NCBI GenBank assembly: GCA_009193035.1 | Contig: SWDT01000248.1 | Location: 186,001-250,000, forward strand | DNA from: Halicephalobus mephisto | Taxonomy: Eukaryota > Nematoda > Chromadorea > Rhabditida > Panagrolaimidae | Direction of reading: 5' to 3' | Length of the DNA stretch: 64,000 nt | Shown: piece by piece, positions 1 through 9,937 of the stretch | Layout: the number at the start of each line of letters is the position of its first letter | Position numbering within the stretch: the stretch's first letter is position 1 | Position numbers and translations under genes: made by a program | Notes under the pieces: generated by a model | What the model was told of the DNA's origin: nothing | What the model saw: only the letters and a program-made list of their open reading frames with translations | Database searches by the model: none

Positions 1-8
1 TTTTTTAG

Positions 9-1301
9 GAATGGATTTATTCAATTATTGGAGAGACGTGTTGGGAAAGAAAGGATTGCCGAAGCCTTGGATGGTTTAAGTCGTTCGGAATTTTATATTC
101 AAGCTGCTCAACGACCACAACCTCTTGCTAAAAATCCTCAAGATTTAAAATTGGAATTTCAATTTACAAAAATGGTAAAATCACTAGAATCAACATTAGT
201 GAAAATTTTTCGACCTAATGGAACAGTCGTTTCATCAGCTTCAGAAGCCGTAGTTGCATCTTACAAGAAGCTAATTAAGCAACAAGATGAACAAATAGCG
301 GCTTTGACTCAAGAATTAAAAAATTTAAAAACAGAAGATTCAAATGTTAATGAAAAAGAATTTTTAACAAATGGTGTATCGGAGAAAAATGAAATAATTG
401 AGAATTTAAAACAAGAATTGGCAAATCAAACTAAACGAGCAAACGAAATGGCCGATGCTTACGTTTGGGTCGAAAATGCAAAAACGTAAGTTTGTTTTTT
501 AAAGGTTATAAAATAATTAATTTTTTCAAAGTTTATGTATAGGAAAATTTACTTTTTAAAGTTTTTATATAAGAAAATTCATTTCTTTAAAATTTTTATA
601 TAAGAAAATTCATTTCTTTAAAATTTTTATATGAAAAAAATTCATTTTTGAAGTTTTTATATAAGAAAATTCATTTCTTTAAAGTTTATATATGGAAAAA
701 AATTTATTTTTGAAGTTTTTATATAAAAAAATTCATTTCTTTAAAGTTTATGTTTTAAAAAATTAGTGTTTTTAAGTTTATCTAAAAAAGGAAAACAAAT
801 TTTAAACTGATTTGGTTGTCGGAAATTCGTTTTGGGAAAATTAAAAAATAGTAGTAATTAATACGTTGTAGGTTGAATGCCCAATGGCAGAATGAAGTGG
901 AAACTTTACGTGGTTGGCTGAAACAATGGCAAGAATTTAATGTTCAACAAATTCCTGAACCTCATAATGCATATTGTCAACAATTAATTACGGAAAATAG
1001 AACTATGGAAACTCAACTTCATCAAGGATGGACTGCTTTTGAGAAATTAACGGCTGATTATGCAAATGCTATCAAAAATATAGAATATTATAAAAATTAC
1101 ACCGCAGAATTGGAAAAAAAGTTATTTTTATTTGAAAATAAGCAAGATATTCCTAAATCTCAGGATAATTATCAACAATTAACAAAAGAACACGAGGATT
1201 TACTGGTTTTACTTGCAGAACAAGATGCGAAACTGACGAATTATAAACAACGCCTCAGGGCTCGTGGAGAACCTGTGTCTGATGATGAAGCAGAAGCTTA
1301 G
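9..1301 (+). CDS. uso-1: General vesicular transport factor p115/Uso1, 3' end
   Basis: Last two exons of the golgin that tethers ER-derived COPII vesicles to the Golgi; the 5' part lies outside the window. Exons are 9-485 and 872-1301, joined in phase (AC|G, Thr). The first exon begins after ttttttag and carries the end of the armadillo-like head, with the family block GKERIAEALDGLSRSEFYIQ followed by AAQRPQPL, close to the vertebrate p115 motif ending in ASQKPQP. From about residue 80 of the visible part the protein becomes a coiled coil rich in Glu, Gln, Lys and Leu. It ends in a short acidic tail (SDDEAEA), as p115 does. The intron (486-871) holds four or five rough copies of a ~60-bp AT-rich unit containing TTTTTATATAAGAAAATTC. 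Family identity is strong; the symbol is by homology. Confidence 0.85.
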
Positions 1302-1624
1302 TTATTAACTTGTTTTTTAAGTAATTATTTATTTATTTATTATCACTTAGGAAATTATAATTGGTGATGGATCAAATTGGGATGTGGATTTTTAAATAAA
1401 ATTTAATTATTAAAAATTTTTTATTTAATAGATTTTATTTTTAAAAAAATTTTAATAACTTTTTTTGGGGATTTTTTTTGAAAAATTTTTATTTGAAAAA
1501 AATTTTTTGGAAGTTTTTGTTTGAAAAATTTTATTTTTTTTTTGTTTTTGTTTAATAAATTTTTTTTGGAAGTTTTTGTTTGGAAAATTTTTTATTTTGG
1601 ATAATACAGTAATGAGGAAAGAAT
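1302..1624. other. AT-rich convergent spacer
   Basis: Short spacer between two converging genes (uso-1 and the Nse4-like gene). It holds T-runs and degenerate repeats of TTTTTGGAAGTTTTTGTTTG; no gene or RNA is visible. Confidence 0.6.
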
Positions 1625-2517
1625 TCAAGGTCTGTTTGCGACGAATTGACTGATTAATGGACGACGGATACTGTGTTTAGTACAGAGATCTTCGAAATTG
1701 GATTTTGTAAAGAAATTTTTGATGAAATCAAAGTCGATAGAATGGAAATGTAATTCTTTCAAAGGTTTTGGATTTTTGAAAATTGGATTATCTGAAATTT
1801 AAAATATTAGTTTCTTTTGCGATTTTTAGAATTTTAAACAATTTTAATTTTTCTACAGTAATCCGAGAATCTGAAGAATTTTACTTTTTTACAGTAACCT
1901 AAACTTTAAAAGTATTATTTTAATTTTTCTACAGTAATCCGAGAATCTGAAAATTTTTAATTTTCTACAGTAACCTAAACTTTAAAAGTATTATTTTTAT
2001 TTTTCTACAGTAGCCTAAACTTGAAACATTTTAAATTTTTCTACAGTAATCCGAGAATCTGAAGAATTTCAACTTTCTACAGTAACCTAAACTTTAAAAG
2101 TATTATTTTCATTTTCTACGGTAATCTAAATTTTAAAATTTTTTACAGCAACTTACCCAAATAAATCTCATTGCGGATCGTTTCTAAAGTAAGTTTGTTG
2201 TGGATGACGAGATTCATGACGTCAGTTATGTTTTCGATCGTTTCTTCGAAACTGTCTTTGTTCAAAACAAATTGGAAAAAATTAATTTTGCTGTTTCCGC
2301 TTCTTTCGAATAATTTTTCGTAACAAACAAGAATAAACTGCCATCTTTTTTCTTTTTCTACAGTAATTAAAGATTTTTCAATTCCCTAAAATTAATCTAA
2401 ATTACAGTAATACTAAGAAAAACTTACTTCAGCCTGCCATTGAGCATGTTTCAATTTCAAAAAATAAACTTGTTCCAAAAAATTCCAGGATTTTTCAGGA
2501 GGCAAATTTTCGTTCAT
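1625..2517 (-). CDS. Small protein resembling the Nse4 C-terminal domain
   Basis: Three exons read on the minus strand: 2517-2428, 2337-2157 and 1755-1625. They join in phase to give 133 residues. The first intron ends in a weak acceptor (gatggcag), chosen because it is the one that keeps frame; the last acceptor (tttgaaag) is also atypical. Residues about 45-65 read INFFQFVLNKDSFEETIENI, which resembles the FxFVxNPxSFxxTVEN signature of Nse4, the kleisin of the SMC5/6 genome-stability complex. The C-terminus (DFIKNFFTKSNFEDLC..RRPLI) is compatible with the end of that domain. It would be much shorter than a usual Nse4, which has about 300 or more residues and an N-terminal kleisin helix. It could therefore be a truncated paralogue, or 5' exons were missed. 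The gene structure is firmer than the name. Confidence 0.5.
1840..2140. repeat. Intronic tandem repeat with ctacagtaa
   Basis: Three to four imperfect ~75-bp units inside intron 2 of the Nse4-like gene. Each unit alternates TTTCTACAGTAATCCGAG and TTCTACAGTAACCTAAAC separated by AT-rich DNA ending in AAAAGTATTATTTT. Confidence 0.75.
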
Positions 2518-2874
2518 TTTTAAAATTTTAAAAATTCAAAAATTTTAAAAAATTAAAGAATTTTAATATTTTAAAAATTTCAGCCAAATACCTCAGGGGA
2601 TCAGGAAAAAAAATTCTGTTAGTCCATGAACTTTGGAAAATCAAGAATTGCTGTATTTTGATTCCAGGAAAATTCTGAACCTTAAAAAATTCAAAAATAA
2701 TAAAATTTCTTTGCGTTTTATGACGAAATAAAAAATATTCTGTCGTAATTATGTCCAAGTTCAATGATCGTAGGAAACATAAATTTTAAAAAACGTAATT
2801 AGATGGAAATTATATTATTATAAAAAATAAAATTTTTACGAGTGTCTTGAGAGGAATGTTTAAAAGATTTTGGA

Positions 2875-3050
2875 AAATTTTAGGATTGTTATAGAGGAAA
2901 GAAGAGTGAAAAAGAGAAACGAGAGAGAAAAAGAGAGAGAAGAGAGGGAAGGAGAAGAGAAAAGAAGGAGAGAAGAGAGAGAGAAAGGAAGGAAGAAAAG
3001 AAAAAGAGAGGAAGGAAGAAAAGAAAAAGAGAGAGAGAGAGAAGAGAGCG
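2875..3050. repeat. GA-rich polypurine tract
   Basis: About 175 bases of almost pure purine on the plus strand (GAGAGA, GGAAGGAAGAAAAG blocks). The open frames on both strands here (Lys/Glu/Arg-rich forward, Ser/Leu/Phe-rich reverse) come from composition and are not genes. A similar tract lies at 26680-26890. Confidence 0.85.
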
Positions 3051-3059
3051 AGTTAACTT

Positions 3060-3300
3060 CTGTGACTGGGAATTTTACCACTTTTTCCACTTTCATAATG
3101 CTCTCTCCTTTTGAGCGGGAATTCAAAAATTAAAAACGAAACAAAATTGTCCCAAAAGGAATTTTTAGATTTTAGAATTATTACAAAAGAAATAAGATAG
3201 AAGAATGGGAGGTGAATTCCCTCAGAATGGTCAGTTCTACCGTTTTTTGCTTTTTCATAAACCTCCCTCCTTCTAGGCGGGAATTCTAACATTTTGAAAA
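3060..3300. repeat. Two copies of the dispersed GCGGGAATTC repeat
   Basis: Two adjacent units of the family that recurs throughout the window: a TTTACCACTTTTTCCA-like block, then CTCTC..TTTT, then GCGGGAATTCAAAAATT or close variants. The spacing of these blocks is preserved relative to the copies near 29.3 and 52.6 kb. Confidence 0.75.
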
Positions 3301-4439
3301 ACCATATATCACTTTTTCTTAAATTACACCGCCCCATCAGGAAAAACAACCAAAAGTATACGGTAATCGCAGAAGACCAATTCTGAAAATAATTCAAAAT
3401 TCCAGGATTTTCAATTTTATATAAATTTGTTCATTTTCAACACTTTTTTAATTTTGAAATATACTGTAGAAAATATTTTTTACAATATATTTCAAAATTA
3501 AAAATCTGTCGAAAATCAAAATTACAATTTTAGAAAAATTATTTATTACATTTAATTTCAAAAAAATCAAAAATAATTTTTATTTTATAATATTCTACCG
3601 TATACTGTAGTTTTAAAAAAAATTATTTTTAAATTTTAAACTGAACATTTTTGAACAAAATTTTTAATAAAAATAAATTTTTTAAAAATTGAAAAAATTT
3701 TAAAAAATTTAAAAACTAAAAAAATTTTAAAATTTCAAGTTTTTGGAACAAAGAAAAATAAAAAAAAGATATAAGGATCAGTCAGTTCAAGACCACCAAG
3801 AAACAAAGCCATTCATTTTTCACTTTTTCTGACATTTTTGGCTTGAGGAAATTAGATCCGAAAAATAATGATTCACTGGCTTCGCACTTTCCATTTCTTT
3901 GGTCCTGAACAGATTAATTTTTATATTATTAATTTTATAATTTTATAATTTTAAAATTTATTTTTTTATTTTTTAATTTTTTTTTTAATTTAAAATTTAA
4001 ATTTTATTTTTTTTTAAATTTAAATTTTATTTTTTTTAAACTTTATTTTTTATTTTTACTTTTTTTTAAAATTCTATTTTTTTTCGAAAATTTTTTATTT
4101 TTAAATATTTTGAATAAAATTTCTCTAGAAATATCCTAAATTTGGAATCTTACAGTAATTTGAAAAGATAATTATAATAAGTAAAAAATATTTTTGAAAT
4201 TGGATATTTATAAAAAATTTTATCGATTTTTTTTTCGGAATTTCAATGGGCCATTTCGCCAAATTTAAGAATTAAAAAAACGAAGACCCCCCACGGAACC
4301 CTCCAAAGCAATCCAATTCCAGGACTTGATTGATTGCAAAAATTGCCGCATAAAACCTTTTTCGAATCTGAATTTTCGTCCTGTGCCGAGGTCTATAAAG
4401 TGCTCGACATTAAAATTTAAAATTAAAATTATAATAAAA

Positions 4440-4770
4440 TTCGCAGTTTAATTATAGTGATTAAACAGATCCATCGGGATTTTTATATCTACGAACATTT
4501 CAAAATCAAAATAAAAATTGCAAATTGCGTGCAACATTCTGGCAGGTCGAGATTAAAATTTAAACTGCAAATTGCGCGCAACATTCTCGCAGGTCGATAT
4601 CAAAATTAAATCTGCAGGTTGCTCGCAACATTCTGACAACTTGAAACCAAATCAAAGATCGCAGTTTGCATACAATATTCTGACAGATCGATCAACATAT
4701 TTATTTTAATATCTATAAATATTTCGACATCGATTTAAAATCGGCAGTTTGCGCGCAACATTCTGACTGG
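4440..4770. repeat. Five diverged units with GC-rich core
   Basis: Five units of roughly 60-90 bases share a core like TTGCGCGCAACATTCTGGCA, followed by GGTCGA. The core is an imperfect palindrome (TTGCgcGCAA). Related cores appear at about 18280 and 46915, each beside TTTGAC-type repeats. Confidence 0.75.
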
Positions 4771-5089
4771 CAGATGTATTCAATTATTCCAAAAAAAATT
4801 TAATTTGATTTTGAGGTCGATTTCGAAATTGGAAAATTTATAAATGGTCGTCAGGATTTGGATTTAAAAAAATTCCACATTAAAGTTGAAATTTCGAAAT
4901 TTACATTTTTAATTTTACTGTAACTGAAACATTTCCAAAGTGAATTTGGAATCAGAAATCTCCGACCGTATGTCGGTTTTTAAAACTTACAATTAAGCCA
5001 AAAATACAAAAATAAAATTAAAAATTATTTTTTGTAACTTTACGCAGAATCTAGATTTTTTGGATTTAAAAAATACATAATGTACTTTT

Positions 5090-5710
5090 TATGGAAGTTC
5101 GAACTCAAAGTTGCTGATCAAAGTTCGAGGCCAAATTCGATTTTCAAAGTTCTGGATGAAAATTGATCGTTAGAGTTCGGAGTCAAAATTTGGATTTTTT
5201 CTATTTCAAAGTTACCTAAATTGATAGTTAAGACTTGATATCTGTAACTCGGTTTATCAAATTCGATTTTCAAAGTTCTGGATCAAAATTGATCGTTAGA
5301 GTTCAAGATTAAAATTTGGATTTTTCGTCCTGAGACACAAGTGACGTTTTGGTTCGAAAAAAATCAGATATCAAGTTTTATCGATTTAAATAACATTTTT
5401 GAAATAGAAAAAATTGAAAATGTCGTCTTCACACGAAAAATTCAACTTTGATAATTAACTTTGAAGTTGAACTCTGACTGTCAATTCCTATGTCCAACTT
5501 TGACTTTGATAGTCAACTTTCAAGTCCAACTTTAATAATAAACTTTGATTTCAATTTTTGACTGTCAACTTTGACATCAAATTCTGACTGTCAATTCCTA
5601 TGTCCAACTTTGATAGTCAACTTTGAAGTTGAACTTTGAATTTTAACTTTGATGACCAACTTTGACTTCAATTTTTGACTGTCAACTCCGATGGAAAAGC
5701 ACCTAAACTA
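5090..5710. repeat. TTTGAC/GTCAAC degenerate array
   Basis: The left half repeats AAAGTTCTGGATcAAAATTGATCGTTAGAG twice with flanks. The right half (5440-5700) is built from GACTGTCAACTTTGA-like words. It resembles the arrays at 18330-18600, 24290-24780 and 50700-51060. Confidence 0.7.
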
Positions 5711-6023
5711 CAGTAATCAAACCCGTAGATTCTGAAGTCCAACCCTCGATTTTCACTTCTTATCCAGAATCCCGAGTACTGTAGTTTAAGTACTTTTTGA
5801 ATTTCCCGAAAATTTCACAGAAGATTCTGAATTTGTCAAAGATTTTGTTGGAGATTCTGGAGACTTCTAAAATTGTAAAAAATCTGAAATTTTAATTTTA
5901 AAAAATTCCACAAATAAATTTAATTTTAAAAATTTGTAAAAAACAAAATTTTATTTTTCTTCTGGACGGAAAAATGAGATCGATTGTAATGAAAAATTTA
6001 ATATTTAATATTTTTAAAAATTA

Positions 6024-8514
6024 CTAAACCATGGTAGTATCGGAATCACGGAGGAAGCTCAGTGTGGTGAGGGCCGGAGGAGTCCGATTTCGCAATTGGA
6101 ATTTTGGAGAACGGGAAAATGATCGACGCATCTGACTCCCACGTCGAAGAATGTCCTAAACGGATTATATTTTATTTCCATCATAAATGAATATTGTAAT
6201 TTTTTAAAAATATTTTTTAATTTTCAAATTTCCACCCAAAAGTGGAAAAACGATGAATTTCGAAATTGACTCATTTTCTTCTGTTTTGTTTACGTAAATT
6301 CGTTTCGGGACGATCTTGAAAAAAATTGTTTATTTCTGATTTTTTAATTTTCGAATTCCCGCGCAGAGTGAGTAAAAGTAGAAAAATGGCAAATCGGTCC
6401 AGAACCGACTCTCTCCTTTCTCATTTACCTAGTCTAGAATCTTCTAAAAATCCGTTTTTAAGTAATTTCGAAAAAAATTACTTATTTCCAAATTTTTGAA
6501 TTTGCGCGCAGTGAGAGAAGTTTATAAAAATGGTAAATCTGGCAATTGTACCGAAATCGACTCGCGTTGCCCTCTCTCTCTCTCGTCATTCTCTTTTTCC
6601 TTCTTTCTTACCTAAAATTTCTTAATTTTCTAAAAATTCTTAGTTTTTTCTCGAAACTTTTTGATTTTTTCTGAATTTTCACACAAAATGAGAAACATTT
6701 ATAAAAATTAAAAGATAAATCTGGCAATTGTACCAAAATCGACTTGTGATTTTTTACCTAAAATTTTAAAACTTCTTAAATTAATTTCTTGGAAATTTTT
6801 GCTTTTAATTTCTACCATAATATTAAAATTACCTGTGTATGAACGCTTTCGAAATGATTCAAAGATTTCCCATCGTCATCAGCTGATAAGTTCCCAAAAC
6901 ATCGGAAAGCACAAACACAACCTAAAAAAATAATTTTAATCTAATATTACTGTATACCAAACAGTACATGTAATCAAAATCGTGAGCAACGAGGCAACCC
7001 CGACGGCAATAATAAGAGACAAAGTACCCGTATCTACCCTGTCTTCTGGCTCGCCTTTGAGCTGTTGATGAAGTTCATCTAAAAATTTCAATAATTACCA
7101 AATTCATCGATTTTCAACTTTTGAATCAATTTAAATTCCAAAATCGAACTTTTCAAAATCAAAGATTCTAAAAAATCGATAGTTTCGGATGTTACTAAAA
7201 TAATCAAATTCGAACTGATTTTAAATTGATTTGGAATTCACAAAAATCGAATTCGAACTAAATTATTAAATTCGAAAATCAGAAAAATTCGGTTTTAACT
7301 GTGATTTTCGAAAATCGGAAAAATTGGAATTTTAAAATTTCGAAAAATTGACAGCTTTGTTAATTACTGTAAAAAAATAAACAAACAAGTGATTTGAGAA
7401 AGTGCCTCGGCCCAGCGATCAGACTGGATCATGTCATTAATCTTCGCCAGCATTTCTCGTCTTTCGTCTTGGGTAACATAGCGCTCAGCTAATCTTGCTG
7501 GCCAGATAATTACCTAAAAAAATCAATACAAATATACTGTAAATTACCTAAAAAAATCGATACAAATATACTGTAAATTACCTAAAAAATCGACACAAAT
7601 ATACTGTAAAATAAAAATTTTTTACTTTTTTATAATGACGCCAAACAAAAACAATGACGGAATTTCCGCAATCCCCGAGGGCCCATCTGCCTTCCAAAGT
7701 TTTGCAAAAACTTTCAGCTCGGTCCGTTAATTGTCTAAAAAAAAATTTTATTTTAAATTAAAATTATTAAATTACTGTTCAGATGGACTGTGAAAACTCA
7801 TATGAAGGTTGTCGACGATCGCAATCGAGACGACGAAGCCGTGGAAGGGACTACCCGTGTCGCCACCCGAGGAACACTGTGACCGCCTCTGGCAAGGACA
7901 GGGGGTCCCTATCGCCAGTCTTTCCAATCCTTCATTTATCCTGAGTACTGAAAACAATCCATTTATTTAAAAAAACAAAATTATAAAAAACTTAAAAATT
8001 AAAAATTATAAAAAATTTAAAAACTTCAAAAATTATAAAAAACTTAAAAACTTCAAAAATTTAAAATTAGAATAAACTTAAAAAACCTAAAAATTTAAAA
8101 TTACAAAAATTTCTAAAAATTTAAAATCATAGAAAATTTAAAGTTTTAAAATTAAAAAAAAAATAAAAATTATTTTTTAAATTGAATTTTTTGAAAATAA
8201 TAAAAATAATAAAAAAAATGTAATTTTTGAAAATGATAAAAATAATAAAAAAAAATGTAATTTTTGAAAATGCCCTGAGGGAATTACTTCCGTAATGTGA
8301 GAAACTTACGTTGTGTGGCATTCAATATCCTGTCCGGATCGCATATATAAAGTAAACCTTGTTTGGGCAATTTTTCGGCACATAACTCGTGACTTGGTCC
8401 TCGAACATCAGGGTACCCCGAATTCGACCAATCTTTATGAGTATTCGTGGCGAGACCCAAATTTCCAAACGAAATTAAAAATGTCAAAAAAAATAACGGC
8501 ATCGATGAAACCAT
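6024..8514 (-). CDS. MOLO1-domain single-pass membrane protein
   Basis: Seven exons on the minus strand (8514-8310, 7947-7776, 7734-7626, 7513-7387, 7078-6968, 6921-6833, 6155-6024) join in phase to 314 residues. A signal peptide (MVSSMPLFFLTFLISFGNLG) is followed by a secreted region with SGYPDV, a conserved Cys, and ICDPDRIL, the start pattern of the TPM/MOLO1 fold. The core includes FVVSIAIVDNL and SVIVFVWRHYKK. One transmembrane helix lies at about residues 220-241, followed by Cys-Cys and a basic Ser/Arg-rich tail ending DTTMV. The founder, MOLO-1, is an auxiliary subunit of levamisole-sensitive acetylcholine receptors at the worm muscle membrane. A receptor-modulating role here is inferred from the domain only. 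The donors of exons 4 (cactt|gttt) and 5 (acat|gtact) are weak and were chosen for phase. Confidence 0.8.
7505..7610. repeat. Triplicated splice-acceptor unit
   Basis: Three tandem ~38-bp copies of TTACCTAAAAAAATCgatac plus AAATATACTGTAAA. Read on the gene strand each contains TTTTTTAGGTAAT. The copy nearest the coding sequence supplies the acceptor of exon 4 of the MOLO1 gene; the other two are silent copies within the intron. Confidence 0.8.
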
Positions 8515-9600
8515 GGCGCGGATTCTGAGACTGACGACACGCCGCGCTTCGCATCGCCAGTCTTCAACGATCATGTGAACATATGTAGGTTACGGTAGAT
8601 GGTGAATCTTCGTTGATGACGAATTCGGGAAAAAGTATTTTTTTCTGAAAAAATGGATTTAAAAGTTTTTAAAAAATCAAAGAAAATTACAGATTACGGT
8701 AAAAAATTAATTTTAATAATAAATTTAATTTTAAATCTTCGATTACAGTAATTTTCAAAAATAGTACAGATTACGGTCAAAAACTAATTTCATTAATAAA
8801 TTTAATTTTTAATTTTTATTCGAAAAAAACTTAAAATAATAGATTACGGTAAAAAACTAATTTTATTAATAAATTTAATTTTTAATCTTTTTCAAAAATA
8901 CTTTTTAAAATAATTTTCGAAAATTACAGAGATTACGGTAAATGGTAAATTTATAAAAATGCTTTATTTTAAATGGATTTTTAAGTTTTCAAATTCGATA
9001 CAGAATACGGTAGAAAAATTGATTTTTATTGATAATTTTCCAAAAAAATTTTATTTAAAAAAATAATTTCCAACAAAAATGTAAACACATACGGATTACG
9101 GTAAATAATGAACTTTTAATAAATATTTAAATTAAAAAAAAACAAATTTCAAAAATCACGTAAATTACGGTAAGTACTAAATCTTCATTGATAAATTAAC
9201 AAAAAAAAATTTTTTTTTAAATAATTAAGAATTTTTTTTTAAAGATGATTTCAGAAAAAAATTTTGAAGATGATTTTAGAAATTTAAAAAAAAATAATTT
9301 TACATAAAAATTTTTTGAAGATGGTTTTGGGAATAATTTTAGAAAAAAATTTTTGAAGATGATTTTGGAAATTTAAAAAAAAATAATTTAAAAAAAAATT
9401 TTTGAAGATGATTTTGGGAATAATTTTAGAAAAAAATTTTTGAAGATGATTTTGGAAATTTAAAAAAAAAATTTTGAAGATGATTTTGGGGAAAATTTTT
9501 TGGGAATAATTTTTTAAAAAATCAATAGTCTGTTACACATTAATCAAAGAAAGGAAAAATTGATCCTGCTGAACCTATAGCTTAGAAACACAAAAATTGC
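8515..9600. other. AT-rich spacer with minisatellite
   Basis: Upstream of the MOLO1 gene. It carries repeated 'agattacggtaa' words (8600-9180). At 9236-9520 there are about five units of GAAGATGATTTTGG plus AT-rich filler. No coding potential is seen. Confidence 0.6.
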
Positions 9601-9658
9601 AAGTTCTCAACTAGGGCCCCTTTGGCATTGTTGAATTCGAACAAGACGTGCTTGTCTT

Positions 9659-9937
9659 TTGTCGTGTAAAAAACCAGTCGGTCCGCCTTCAATTTCGTCA
9701 TATGAAGAGGATTCCTTTAGACATGCGGAATTTCTTCGTAGATGGGTTAATCTCAGGACCCATTTTCCGCTGCCAGAGGCAATATTCATAATAAAGAACA
9801 AAAAGAGACCTCAAGAATTTCATTGTTTGACTTCGGAGGATTCAGAACGAGGATTAGTCCCCGGATGCAACTCACGAAAGATACAAGTTAATTCGCAAAA
9901 CAGAACACAAAAAAGTAAATTTAAATATTTCAATTAA
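9659..9937 (+). other. Unidentified open frame, possible exon or decayed gene
   Basis: A 92-codon frame in an island of balanced base composition (about 9590-9900) inside AT-rich DNA. The encoded segment has mixed, protein-like composition (for example DSFRHAEFLRRWVNLRTHF), unlike the low-complexity frames nearby. I do not recognise the family. It has no signal peptide or membrane helix, and no clean acceptor or donor was found, so it may be a remnant exon. The reverse strand also has a 64-codon frame here, so strand is uncertain. Confidence 0.3.

Larger units (their letters stand above)
2518..6023. other. 3.5-kb repeat-rich spacer without a recognisable gene
   Basis: Between the Nse4-like and MOLO1 genes, both on the minus strand. 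It contains a purine tract, dispersed repeat copies and two other repeat arrays (entered separately). Islands of more balanced composition at 3780-3910 and 4240-4400 read like former unique sequence but give no convincing exon in any frame. A hydrophobic minus-strand open frame at 2528-2764 is low complexity. Confidence 0.6.

Noticed and set aside
2860..3133. Lys/Glu-rich and Ser/Leu-rich open frames on both strands
   Set aside because: They follow from the GA-rich tract; no start context, splice sites or conserved motif.
6024..6155. Possible small RNA gene in a GC-rich block
   Set aside because: The block is the last exon of the MOLO1 gene: it is open on the minus strand and joins upstream exons in phase.
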